From Paralvinella palmiformis (taxonomy: Eukaryota > Annelida > Polychaeta > Terebellida > Alvinellidae), in the NCBI GenBank assembly GCA_025642065.1, contig JAODUP010000162.1, positions 149,501 to 213,500 of the forward strand: DNA of 64,000 nt. Reading direction: 5' to 3'. Of the stretch, positions 25,051 to 36,278 are shown one piece after another; the first letter of the stretch is position 1; each line of letters begins with the position of its first letter. The notes under the pieces were generated by a model. It searched no databases, was not told the DNA's origin, and worked only from the letters and a program-made list of their open reading frames with translations. The translations under genes and the position numbers were made by a program.

Positions 25051-25729
25051 CTTGCGGAGCAGAACAATTTGCCATACTCGTTATGATTTAAATAAAGAGT
25101 ACCAGTCAAGACCGGAATAAACAATCAGGCAATGCCTCTATATTCCTTAAATCCTGTATCACGGTAATACAGTTTTATTTGGTCTACAGTTAGGTTGACG
25201 CTTACGACAGCTTTGAAGGTGTTCAAACGCGAATAAAGGATGTCGAAGATCTCACATAATTCAGCCCAACTATGTCGACGTGATTGTAAGACGTTAGCGG
25301 CGTCTGTGAGAAGATATTCGGGCCGGCAAGGCTTACCCAGAATTGAAATATACACGGAAAAATGTGTGTGCGCGCGCGTGTTAACATCAGTTTTATATAA
25401 TATATTAACAGTCCTACATTTGTTCATTGATTACCATTATCTAAACAAAAGAAAACATGAAAGTCGGGAAATGTCCATAAAGAAAATGCCGGGACCTTGG
25501 AACAATGGCTAACACTGTTACGTGTTCCAGAACAAAAGGCGTTACCTTGTTCTTATTGAAGTCTGGGATAGAGTACCCTGGCTGTCGCCTATTAGGCACA
25601 GCCACCTGGTGTCGTCTTCTGTTCAGTCATTATTGTTGATTGTGGTGTTTATAGGGGGTCTTTCAGTAGAAGTTGCGTGATGATGTCGGCCAGTCTGTTG
25701 TTGAGAAGGTTATTATGTCCAACTACAGT

Positions 25730-28560
25730 GGTGGTCTAGTACCAATCATTGGATGATGATGTGTCATCTGTGTAGATGGATTCGAGTTGATTAGAGATGA
25801 ATCTGTCGATGAGATGGTTGAATGTGCCAGGGGTATGTTCAGCGTGTTCGATTACTTCTAGGCACGTGGCTTCGTTCGCTAGTTGGTCGGCTCGGTCGTT
25901 GCCACCAAGGTTAATGTGGCCTGGAACCCAGTGGAGGATTACTTGGAATCCACGCTGCTTGAGGGTTGCTGCGGTGATGTAGATTTCTGTGACAATTTCG
26001 GGATAGGTGTGGAAATAATCTGTGATGATGATGGTTAGTACACCATAGGGTCCGAGTGGATGGCTCAATGGATATACTGTCTCGATATCCATATTAGTGC
26101 TGCTTTGACTGCATGCAGCTCAGCTAAGGTGATCGGAGTGTGGTTTGGGATTCTCCCTCTTATTTCTTCGTCTTTTTCTTTAATGCCGCATGCCCAGGTT
26201 GTGGTTCTGTTTACTTGGGAGATAGTATCGGTGTAGATGTTGATGGTTGGTGTTCGGCTTTTATTCAAGTTGGCAATTCTGGTAGTGGCTACTATTGGTG
26301 CGCCTTCAGGATCAACTTTCTTCTGGATGGGATTCTGTATAATTAATTGGATGGGTGGTTCTAACCATGGAGCAGGTTCGCTGGACCTTGGGGGTGTGAT
26401 TGGAGGTATGGCGATTTCATTCTCTAGCTATGCAAGCTGCCTTGGTTGACCATGAGGCGTCGTTAAAGACGAGGATATTTTTGTATTTCTTCTTGAATTC
26501 TGTGTATAATGTCGGCCTGAATGGGTTTGGTAGCAGTTCTCAAGAGATACGTGACTGTTTCCTTTTTTTATTAAAAGTCGTAGGGGCCAGATTCCTGATT
26601 CTCTGTATAACAAGATGGAGCTTGTATCATTGTAGCGTAGTGGGACTCTGTATTCTTTCTAATGACTGTACGGCTGAGTTACAGGCTAGTAGAAGGACGG
26701 GAGCAGCGTATAATAGGACAGTGTGTATCAAGGACAGAGTTATGAACAACTTGGCATTGACGCCAATCTACAGATTTGTTATGGTCTTGATCTTGGTGAA
26801 TCTGGAGTCTACTTTACGCATGGTTTCTGCTACATGTCGGGAGAAGATGAGTCTTCTGTCTATTGTGATCCCGAGATAGTTATAATTGTTGACCATTTCT
26901 AGATATTCTAGGCCCAACTTAAATTTATGACTTTGTCTAGATGTGTTGAAAGCCATGGTCTTGGTCTTAGCTGGAGAGAAGTTTAAGCCTAAGCTGATGG
27001 CTGCCTTGTCTACCGGGTTTAGGTGTTTCTGAAGTTTATATGTTGGCCTGATTCCGTGTAAAATCAGAACAAGGTCGTCGGCATAAGCAATATGTTTATT
27101 GATGAGGGTAGGGTGACTGTCAGGAGTTGGGCGACAATACCTTTGAGGATAGTGGGGGATTCACTGAGCTCGATTCTTTTCGAGGATATTGGCGCTATAG
27201 AGGTTTGGTAATTATTATTATTATTATATTGTTGATCACCGAGGACATCCAGTGGTGAGATCATGAGAGTCGGGGATGGTTTCTTGAATCTTCACTTTTA
27301 TCTTTCTCTGAGTTAAGAAGTCTTCTATGTGATGATCCTCCCAGATATGCCCACGGAGATAAGGGAGTCCAGCATGGAAAGATGATCAACGCGCTCGAAT
27401 GTTTTGTCCAGATTCATGAAGGCGACAAACACTGGTTTGCTTCTTTTGAGGATGACTATTGCCGTCTTGGAAGGTAAACAGCCTGTTTGTATTAGTGGTA
27501 ATTGTTGTTTGAGGGCTGTGATGATGTTCTTGGGTAGGGTAGTCTGGTCTGTTCTGGTTGTGAACTGGTCAACGAGTCTGTTAGTTTCAAGTTTTGGATT
27601 TACAGTTTTGGATGTTGGAGTTTTTATCTTTCTAATCTCTCGCCAGATTTGTGTTGATCTCATTTCAGCTAGTTTGTTGCACCATATGTCCCACTTCATG
27701 GAGAAGAGCTGCCTTTTCGTTGCTTGTTGGCAAAGATGAAGATTTCTCTGTTTCTTTCGGTTGGGTTGGCCTTAAAGATTTTGGTGAGCTGGCTAACTTG
27801 TTTCGTCCATTTTCTGGCTTCTGGAGGGAGGAAGGAACGGGGCGATTGGGATATTGAGATGGAGATTACTTCCATCGCTGCTGTATTTATGTCCTGAAGT
27901 AATGATTGTAGGCGATGCTCCAGGGATGGATTGGTGGACGGGACTGGATCTGGACAGTTTCTTAACTTCTTCGCGAAGAGATCCCAGTCTGCTTTCTCTG
28001 TGATCCATCTTGGTGGTATATGGATCCCTGGTGCATTCTGGAATGACCTGGTTATATCGAAGCTGTTAGCTATGTGGTCCGAGGTGAGTCTTTAATTTTG
28101 GTGCCAATGTGTAGCTGAGAATAGCTGTGGGGTCACAATAACTATAACTAGTGTAGAGCCGTAAACTGTGGTTGGAACTTTTGGATCATTTATTACGATG
28201 CTATCGGATCTGTTTAGTTGGTCTAATAGATGACGTCCTGGTATGGTATTAAATGATCCCCAGACGTCCGAGTTGGCATTGAGGTCTCCTGCTAAGAGGA
28301 AGTTGTCGGCGCCTGCTCTTGCTCGGTCTAATTCAAACAAGTGTTGCGGAGAAACGTATGCGTTGATCATATCAAGTGTTGTGTTCCTGAAGTCTTGTAC
28401 TGTTAATATCAGCGTTTCCCAGTCTTTATTTGCTGTGTATTTGTGGATGGAAACATGTTGAGAGTTGATTATTCTTGGTTTACGGTACACAATGTATCCT
28501 GGGAATTTTGGTGGGGGGGGGGTGTTCTTGGTGAGTGTCTCCTGGAGCATGATGATTTAT
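25730..28560 (-). pseudogene. I-like LINE: endonuclease, reverse transcriptase and RNase H remnant
   Basis: Minus-strand frames in order. The endonuclease segment (28550-28092) has QETLTKNTPPPPKFPGY and FLLAGDLNANSDVWGS, the AP-endonuclease core. The RT segments (27699-26428) have FVAFMNLDKTFERVDHLSML, an intact IAYADDLVLIL (YADD codons at 27074-27085) and YNYLGITIDRRLIFSRHV. The RNase H segments (26268-25736) have INIYTD, ITLAELHAVKAALIWISRQ, then HWVPGHINLGGNDRADQLAN. The order endonuclease, RT, RNase H is that of the I superfamily of non-LTR elements. Frameshifts, stops and an AAT/ATT expansion near 27205 break it. The normal TDGS around the first RNase H Asp reads TDTI. It is probably long inactive. 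Confidence 0.85.
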
Positions 28561-28689
28561 GGGTGACTGTCTTGGATGGTGGTTAACAGGAAATTTATCT
28601 GTGATTGGAAACCTCTAATGTTCCAGGAGATGACTGAGTTGCGGGTTTCAACAAGATCTGGGTGGGTTTCTCGGTTGTGACTCCTTTGG

Positions 28690-29760
28690 GTGATAGGTAG
28701 AGGAGGTAACTAGAAGTAACGAAGTAAGATTTCAACTAACGAAGTGGTTTTATTTGCGGTAATGCTACTTTTTACTTCGTTACTTTCAGTTACCTCGCGA
28801 TATTTTAGTTACTTTTTAGTCATAAGTTCCGGCGATATTTCATTTTAATCGCAAGGTGAATCCATTTGGCAGGTGATTGATGATTGTTGTTTTAACTTTA
28901 AGGCCACTTTTGTGCACATGTTAGGCTCAATGGGTCGAGCGACCTCCAAAGGTAATGAAGCGAGGTCAAAAATGAAACACTCTTCAGATTTGTCCAGGCC
29001 GAGATTTGAACTCAGGTGGTAGTGATCTGTGGTCCAACACGCTACCAACTAGATCTGAGAGGCACCCATACATTTGGCCGGACAAGGTTTATTAATACTG
29101 TCCAATCTCGAGCGTATTCGCGTTCCGGATTCAGTGCAATCAATTTGAATTCTATAGTGATTATGGCGGACGTGAATGTGGAGAGCAAAGTAGAAAGCGG
29201 CCATATCTGTTGACGATGTTTCGATTCTTGTCCAGGAAAAGCCTGAGGTTCATCAAGCGGCTCCTGACGGCAATGCAGGAGGCAATACCAGATGACCAGG
29301 CATCAGACCATTCGGATGAAGATGACGACTTTTTGGGTTAAAAGGGGCGACAATTCAACAACTCTAACGCAGCTTGATGAGTATCTGCTGAGTCCATCTA
29401 CAGAGACGATGACAGTCGGGTCATGGTCAGTCCCCAATCAGCTGTTCTTCGAAACCAACCCTCCCCTGCCAGCTAGCGCTGCGTGCGAGTGCCTGTTCAG
29501 TGTAGCTGGGCATATCTTCATCCCAATGAGGGCTCGCATTGGCGACACCAACTTTGAAAATCAGCTTTTGCTGAAGTTGAACAGGGGCTTTGTTCGGTGA
29601 ACTCAAGGTGGCAGCACATGCGCACGTCTATGAATTAATTTTTTTGGTTACAATAAATTTCATCTTCTATTTCTAATTTTACTTTTACTTCAATTGCTTT
29701 TAGAAAATAGTTTTGAAGAGACTTACTTCTACTTCTACTCAAGTACAAAATAAGGTAGTT
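28690..29760 (+). mobile_element. hAT element remnant with C-terminal dimerisation domain, split by a SINE
   Basis: Ends carry related words: AGAAGTAACGAAGTAA on the left and ACTTACTTCTACTTCT on the right. At about 29220-29600 the plus strand reads an acidic patch, then TTLTQLDEYLLSP, NPPLPASAACECLFSVAG and FIPMRARIGDTNFENQLLLK. This is the hAT transposase C-terminal dimerisation region. Most of the transposase is missing. A family B SINE in opposite orientation occupies about 28900-29070, so it inserted into the hAT copy. Confidence 0.8.
28900..29070 (-). mobile_element. SINE family B, inserted in a hAT element
   Basis: Reverse complement shows the tRNA-like head (TAGTTGGTAGCGTGTTGG), the B-box region (GTTCAAATCTCGGCC) and the body GACCTCGCTTCATTACC, CTTTGGAGGTCGCTCGACCC and AACATGTGCACAAAAGTGGC. 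Confidence 0.85.
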
Positions 29761-30142
29761 CAGTGAACCTTGTATCTTCCGTTGTTTAGGTTGTCACTGT
29801 TTTCATCAAGTGATTCATATGAGCCAGGATAGCAGTGACCGTTGTTGTGACTGAATTTTCTAGAGTTACTGTTTGAACTTTCTTTTTTCCCCCTGATAAC
29901 AAGCCTCTTCTATGTTTGGGGAAGTGGTGGGAAGGCTGCTTGTAGAGGCCATGCTGATTGCTCTGTCTGTTGTGACACCTTCCTTGGTGCCTGTGTATTT
30001 TGTCACACCTTACATGGCGTCTGTGTCCGTTGTGGCACCTTCCACGGTGTCTGTGTCTGGTGTGGCACCTTCCATTGTGCTGGGGTTGGCTTGGTGATCT
30101 GTACTTCTGGGTTGGTTATCTTCCGGAGATGATTTTCTTACC

Positions 30143-30431
30143 GCTGAATGCTCGGACCTTTATATCAGCTTCCGATCCGCGTCCAAGCGTCAGAAAAACG
30201 AACAGTTGGCGCATGCGCGAATTCAGTGCTCGGCCTTTAGCGCCAGCGAACACGGTTCCGATGCATGGCTACGCAATATAACGTCCATTATGATTAGGCT
30301 GTTGTTACGTATCCGAGCATCGGAATCGTGTTTGTTGATGATAAAGATCCGAGCACTCTACGCGTGTGCGCCAAGTTTGGGTGCATCGGAATCGTGTTTG
30401 TCGGTGATAAAGATCCGAGCATTCAGCATCT
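30143..30431. mobile_element. Foldback (palindromic) element
   Basis: Outer ends GCTGAATGCTCGGACCTTTAT and, read in reverse, GCTGAATGCTCGGATCTTTAT pair. Inner arms 30201-30280 (TTGGCGCATGCGCG, ACGGTTCCGATGCATGGCTA) and 30307-30372 (ATCCGAGCATCGGAATCGTG, TGTGCGCCAA) pair around about 30290. Related arms lie at 24957 and 31013. No coding frame. Confidence 0.75.
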
Positions 30432-31012
30432 GAACCATGCATCATCAATAATATTATAAATCTGAATAATTTCATTATCGTTTTTAATTTTTCATCTGCT
30501 CGCATCAGTGTCAGTGACGGGAACGCAGTTGTAATTACAACTACTAGCGTTTAATAAAGATATTAGATTAAGTCTATTATTAGACATTATAATCAGATTA
30601 AAAAGAAAATCTGACATTTATAATTCTAAGAAATGAATTAGATAGTTTATGGTTCCCGCAGCCAAGAAAATATTATTTTCTACAGGTATACTATTTATTC
30701 ATTTCTTTATTCTAAGTGGGGGTTTTCCAAAGGCAGTATTTTATGCGTGAGATTTTCAGATTTTGTCAAATTCAAATTAAGACATTTCCAGGACCGGAAA
30801 ATGAATTTATTATATTCCAGGATTCCTAGGACACCTGGGAAACCCGATTATTTGTAAAGCCGCACGGCTGTTCTACCGATCGTCTATTTCTTTGATTTTC
30901 GTTTGTACCTCTTCAAAACTATCAAAAGCATCTTCTACTTTCAACCCAAATATAACTATTACATGCTCGGCCGCCATATTTGAGCGGAAGTAATAGCAAT
31001 CAAGGAATAATT

Positions 31013-31075
31013 GGCGCATGCGCATTCATTGCTCGGACCTATAACGCTGAGGTACAGGGTTCCGATCATTGACCT
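31013..31075 (+). repeat. Further arm of the foldback repeat family
   Basis: TTGGCGCATGCGCATTCA, TTGCTCGGACCTATAACGC and GGGTTCCGATCATTG are in direct orientation relative to 30201-30280. Confidence 0.7.
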
Positions 31076-31392
31076 AAAAGAAAACGTAACCACATCGTTA
31101 TTATTACGACTCCCCGAACTACAAGCAAATTACGACTTCGCGGTACCATAATTTGTTGCTAGAAACGTTTAACTCAAACTGAAATGGGAAAGTTGTAAAC
31201 CGTTATATTTACTATAGGCAAGATATAATGATTGAAATTGATTTGTTATTTTATTTTGTTATTTTATATAGTAAAATAAGTACACATATATGCTGTAGTA
31301 ATTGCATTAAATATATCAGGATAGCACAAAAAAAGGTGAAAACTTTTCCATCGTGGTCCTAATCATAATACCGTACCATTTTATTTTCTATT

Positions 31393-31393
<1 letters not shown>

Positions 31394-31438
<45 letters not shown>
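31394..31438. repeat. (AC)n microsatellite
   Basis: Uninterrupted AC run of about 45 bases. Confidence 0.95.
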
Positions 31439-31441
<3 letters not shown>

Positions 31442-32306
31442 ATTTTAAAATGTTAATATATAGAACGGCAATTCCGCCATAACGGTCTGTTAAAGCGCCG
31501 ATGTAAATTGTTATAATAGTGACGAGTAGGTCATAGTATTTATTGGATTTGTATGTTTATGAGGTATTTGACCCTCCAGCAAATATCACAAGGCATATTA
31601 TGCTGCGGTTGAGAAAGTTCCATTTTCTATGCGTGGAGACCATATTTCCCGGTCCCTGCATTCAAGAACGGTGGCATTGGACACAGTTCGCGCGGTTGGT
31701 GTGTTTTGTATAACAAGTTTACTTGTATATATAATTCACATTGGTTGTATGTGGGAATAGAATTATCTTTCCTAAGTCCAGTTATGTCCAATTTGTACTA
31801 TGACATTCAAGATTAGCTCTAATCTGCTTGTCATAAATAACATTTAAGAACTACAATAGTTAGAATAGCATAAATTAGGTCAGGTTTGAAAATGATAGCA
31901 TAGTTCAAACAGTATCGAAGCTATGACGCGCTAATACGGTCTGCTCCAGCCTGCCCGTTGTAAAAACTGATCTTTGAAGACGGTAATAATTGGGTTATAT
32001 AGTTTATATAGTATTGCTTTGAAGAAAGATACAGCAATTAAAAAATAGCTATAAATAGGGCTGCTTAGATAATTAATCTAAACATTCTCACTACTGCCGT
32101 AATCTGACTTGGGTGTTCTACTCCCAAACTCCACGGCTGTAGGTGATTCGTATTTTGATTTTGTTTGGCGGTTTAGGGACTGGTGAGACATTACACATGT
32201 CTCAGCAAGAAAAGTCGCCACTCTGGATTCAGTCCCCTGAAGAAACGTCCAGAGTTTGAATTCACGGTTCGAGATTCTCTGTGCCTGTGCCTTATAATAC
32301 ACAGCT

Positions 32307-32309
<3 letters not shown>

Positions 32310-32391
<82 letters not shown>
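32310..32391. repeat. (CA)n-(TA)n compound microsatellite
   Basis: A CA run passes through CGTA into a TA run of more than 50 bases. Confidence 0.95.
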
Positions 32392-32393
<2 letters not shown>

Positions 32394-35300
32394 AATTATA
32401 GTTTTAAAAACACTCAATTATTCTGTTATTGTTTTTACATTATTATAATTATAATGCTCTACTTTTCAACTCCGTACAGGTTTAATTTAATAATTTGTGG
32501 TAAATGAATTATCGTGGATCAAAGTAACTATGTGCCATTCGGCTTTACACTGTCCGAGTATATTCAGTATCATGTGGATTCGTGTTGGTATTTAGATCAA
32601 CCGTCGTAAATACGCACACGTCCCGTGTAGGTCATATAGTTGAAGGAAATGATTGGTTTTAACATTTTATGACCGTATGTACTTTATTATTTTGTGTAAT
32701 GTATGGGATTGATAATTATGACATATAAGTCGTTGTTTTTAAACCACTAGAGTTCACTTTGTGACGAAATAGACTTATCTAGATTTTGTTCAGTAGCTGG
32801 CTGTTAGAGTGTTAGGTCTAGATCTAGACTAGTCTAGAGGATCTAGTCTAGATCTAATCTAGAATTTATAGCTACTCACTCAGAAATGAGTTGCTAGACA
32901 CTTCGTCCTCATGAACATTTCGCCCTATTAAATATGATACTTCACCGTCACAGACAATTATATTCATATTGCTATTAATATTATACAGAATTCTTGCAAA
33001 AATAGACTTTAATATATGTACCCAAGACCAAGTCCTAACTTGACGTTTTTAATAAAGGTTTTTTCCTCAAAATACTTAGAACAACCCATATATAGATCTA
33101 GTGAATTATATCGTTTGATTATTGATAGACGATTTACAATACAGTAGCATTTTCATGAAAAATGAACACGGCTAGTTCGATAAAATAAAAACTATTCAAA
33201 GACAAAGAGCTCGGTTTCTATTTAGCCATCTACAGTTTGAATTATGTCAATAGTAAGGGTGAAAGACTTCTCTATTGGATAAGGAATTCTGTATTTTTGG
33301 AGCTGAAATCAATTTTTTTTAGATTTATGTAAATCAGGGGAGTTTGTTTTTAATGGGGGAGGGGGGGGGGGAAGCTTCAGCATTATGTCAAAGTAATATA
33401 TCATTTGCCAAAAAAGCAAGTTAGTAATTGGATGGTAGCCCAAACTGTTCACTGGCTTCCTTGTGCCATATTATGCTCTAGCGTTGTACTGCCGTGTTGT
33501 GGCCAAGAAACTACCATGCACGAATTGTACCTGGGAATCAATCATATATGTATCACCTGTATATTATTAAATAAAAATGTTATTACATTAGAGTATTAAC
33601 ACTTTTGACATTTACATGTAGTAAATATTGTTGACTTGTTTGAACACTTTTTAGTGTATGTGTAAATATATCCTTCATTACACACTTTCACACCATCTCT
33701 GTTATTTGTTATTATCTCCATAATTGTCAAAATAGATTTATGATATGCAGAGAACTATCAGCATGATTCATTTTCTTAATTAGTCAAAACTGTCATCTAA
33801 GATCTGCTTGCTAACTGTTCTCTTCATTCATTCACTGTTATCTTAAGATCTGTTTTAATCAGTGATCTTTTTTTGAGAAACTGTTCTCTTTATTCTTTGT
33901 CTGTCATCAACAATTGCAATTATGATGATCCCTTGATCAGAAAGATGAATAGGAACAGACCTGAGTGTAATAACATAAGGGGAAATTCTTAGTTCCAGTA
34001 GGTGTATCCTTCACTAGAATTGATATATATACCATGAAAAAATGATTATATTGCATCTAGATATTGCATTAAAATTATCTTGTAAAAGATATTAACCAAT
34101 TTATGTATTATCAGTATTTTTTTAATTAATCATATACCTATTTATTTATCATTTTCTGTGAACCATACCAAATAAAAATATAACACAACAATATTAGCTT
34201 ATTGTACATTGATCAGAATTTCAATTGTAAAAATCAAACTTTAAAGTTAGGTGGCAAAGACCAAGGGGCAAAAGACGAGATGATTAATAATTAATGAAGG
34301 GACAAAAGACCTGTGACATCTAAACCAACAAATAAATTTATTTAAGTCATAAACTTAATTTTATACTCCTGTTTGTGATAATGGACATTAAATAACCTTT
34401 ACTTCGATTAGTTCTAGTATAACTACAAAAAGGCAAACAAGTGAAACATTTTATTATTATGAGGGAATTGTTCACTAAATTGAGGCCATCATAAGTTATA
34501 ATGAGGGTTGACAAACTCTAATTCCTTGTAAGACAATATTTCAGGATAATAATTGCATATTTAATAGTCCTATATTTAAGATTCTGACAATAGTTCTTGT
34601 TAATGAACTTAATCTAACACAACAACTGTTATGAATTAATAGTTCCACGGAAAATCTGTTTAGCCCAGGTATTGCCAAAACTTTTTGAAGTTTTTATGAT
34701 GATTGTAGATTGAATTACATAGCCGCCAATCATTATGATTTTCTGTTATTCATTATGCCTGTACTCTGAAAACTACGATAAATCTTTCCCATAATAGTTC
34801 CATGCAGTGCAGTTCTGTCACAGTCTTAGCCGTACATTGCATCATACGGCAGTTGCCCTAGACTGCATGGCTAGTGAATCAGAGCAATGTGTTTTTCCAG
34901 GAGGGCCCATAATTTTGAGGGTGTGATAGGTTTTACCTATGCATAAGATCCCCTATTTCGTACAATGTTTCTTGATACAGAGATGGCAATAAGATACGAT
35001 AGTGGTAGCACAAAAAGAAATGTTCTTGTTGAGACGTTAGCCAGTGATGATTCAAATTACATTGCCTGTCAGATGAGAAACCAATCATTCAGTGTAGCTA
35101 CCAATGGATCCAATGACATGAAGCTATATATCCAGTGACAATTAGCTATGTTTATTTATGTAACTTTTTACATCGGCGATAATGTGGGATTTTAGGAACT
35201 GAACCAAAATACCAGTGACAGGCCTACTTGTCCTTGCTACTGTTCTTTTCTTTCTAAAATTCCTAGTAGAATATATATGCATCAGTGATAATACATGGCA

Positions 35301-35442
35301 ATGTATGTTTGTTGTGATCAATTCATGATGACCTAGCTTACTTGTATTATATGGCAATAGAATAAGGTAATTTATTTGACTCATTTCGATGAAACAGATA
35401 AAGGATGGCACTGGACAGCCATAGTTTGATATCCTTGCCTCT

Positions 35443-35670
35443 GTGATGGTGGACATTTTAATCTTGTTTCACAGCAGTATAGACTGTGAAAGAATATTCT
35501 CATTTGTCATCAAAACCAAGACAGCTTTCTCCCACAGCACATCCAGCAAAACTCTCAGTAGCTTGATTGTGCACAAAGTATCCCCCAATGTCAAAGGCGT
35601 AGCACGTTCTCAGCAGAAACATTCCAATACTTTCCTGGCTAAGGCAAAGGGTACTACCTATCAAAAATGA
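35443..35670 (+). pseudogene. hAT transposase C-terminal fragment
   Basis: A 75-codon frame reads ILFHSSIDCERIFSFVIKTK, then HSTSSKTLSSLIVHK. This is the C-terminal dimerisation motif of a hAT transposase subfamily, where a SN.DCERIFS-type sequence is typical. No upstream catalytic domain or ends were found. It is a different subfamily from the copy at 29.2-29.6 kb. Confidence 0.7.
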
Positions 35671-35924
35671 AAAACATTATATACAATGCGATTTGAATTT
35701 TTAGTCATTTTTTAAACTGAATCAACTGATAAATAATCCAGCAATCCTATGAAGATTTTAGTATATTGTATAACATGTAGAGTAATCATGTACTAAAAGT
35801 GCAGACTTGTGATGATTTAATTATTAAATATGGGGAAAATCTGATTAAATGAAAAAACAGTTGAACCTTTCAGAAAATAATACATATGATATTAAAATGT
35901 TTTGGTATTGATAAATATTATTTA

Positions 35925-36010
35925 TTATTTGCAATTATGATGAAACACCTTTGAATGGCTCCTGCTAGTAAGGGTGCTTTATTAAATATACAATATTATA
36001 AAGCTGATAA
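35925..36010 (+). repeat. 3' tail of a CR1/L2-like LINE
   Basis: CCTTTGAATGGCTCCTGCTA, GTAAGGGTGCTTTATT, then an AT tail. It matches the reverse complement of about 37595-37645, the 3' end of the longer fragment in the next intron. Confidence 0.65.
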
Positions 36011-36278
36011 ATTACATGGTTTTATGATGTATGGTGTCATATGAGCCGTAGGTCTCGTTTCGCACAAAAATTATTACTCCTTCCACTTTTCAAATGTTGG
36101 CAGCTCTGGAATTACGTCAGTTGAGTGCATTTTGAATTATATCAATTGACTGTATGTTGTAATAATTTTCATAAAGCATTAGCTTATGTTAACCATTTGG
36201 TTTTTCTTCAGATTCCAACTGTAACTGACCTACGCAGCTGTTGAAATGTGTTTTTGACAAATACTCTAGTGTCTAGGC

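Larger units (their letters stand above)
31090..35140. other. Intergenic, microsatellites only
   Basis: AT-rich stretch. Apart from the listed microsatellites, a run of TAGATCTAGACTAGTCTAGA-like palindromes at about 32815-32865 and a G-run at about 33358-33371, I see no gene. Confidence 0.5.

Noticed and set aside
26137..27740. Several plus-strand frames of 68-159 codons
   Set aside because: They lie antisense to the RT and RNase H domains of the I-like LINE, and have no family resemblance.
32815..32865. Cluster of TCTAGA/AGATCT palindromes
   Set aside because: Simple low-complexity palindromes. No evidence of a site for a specific factor.
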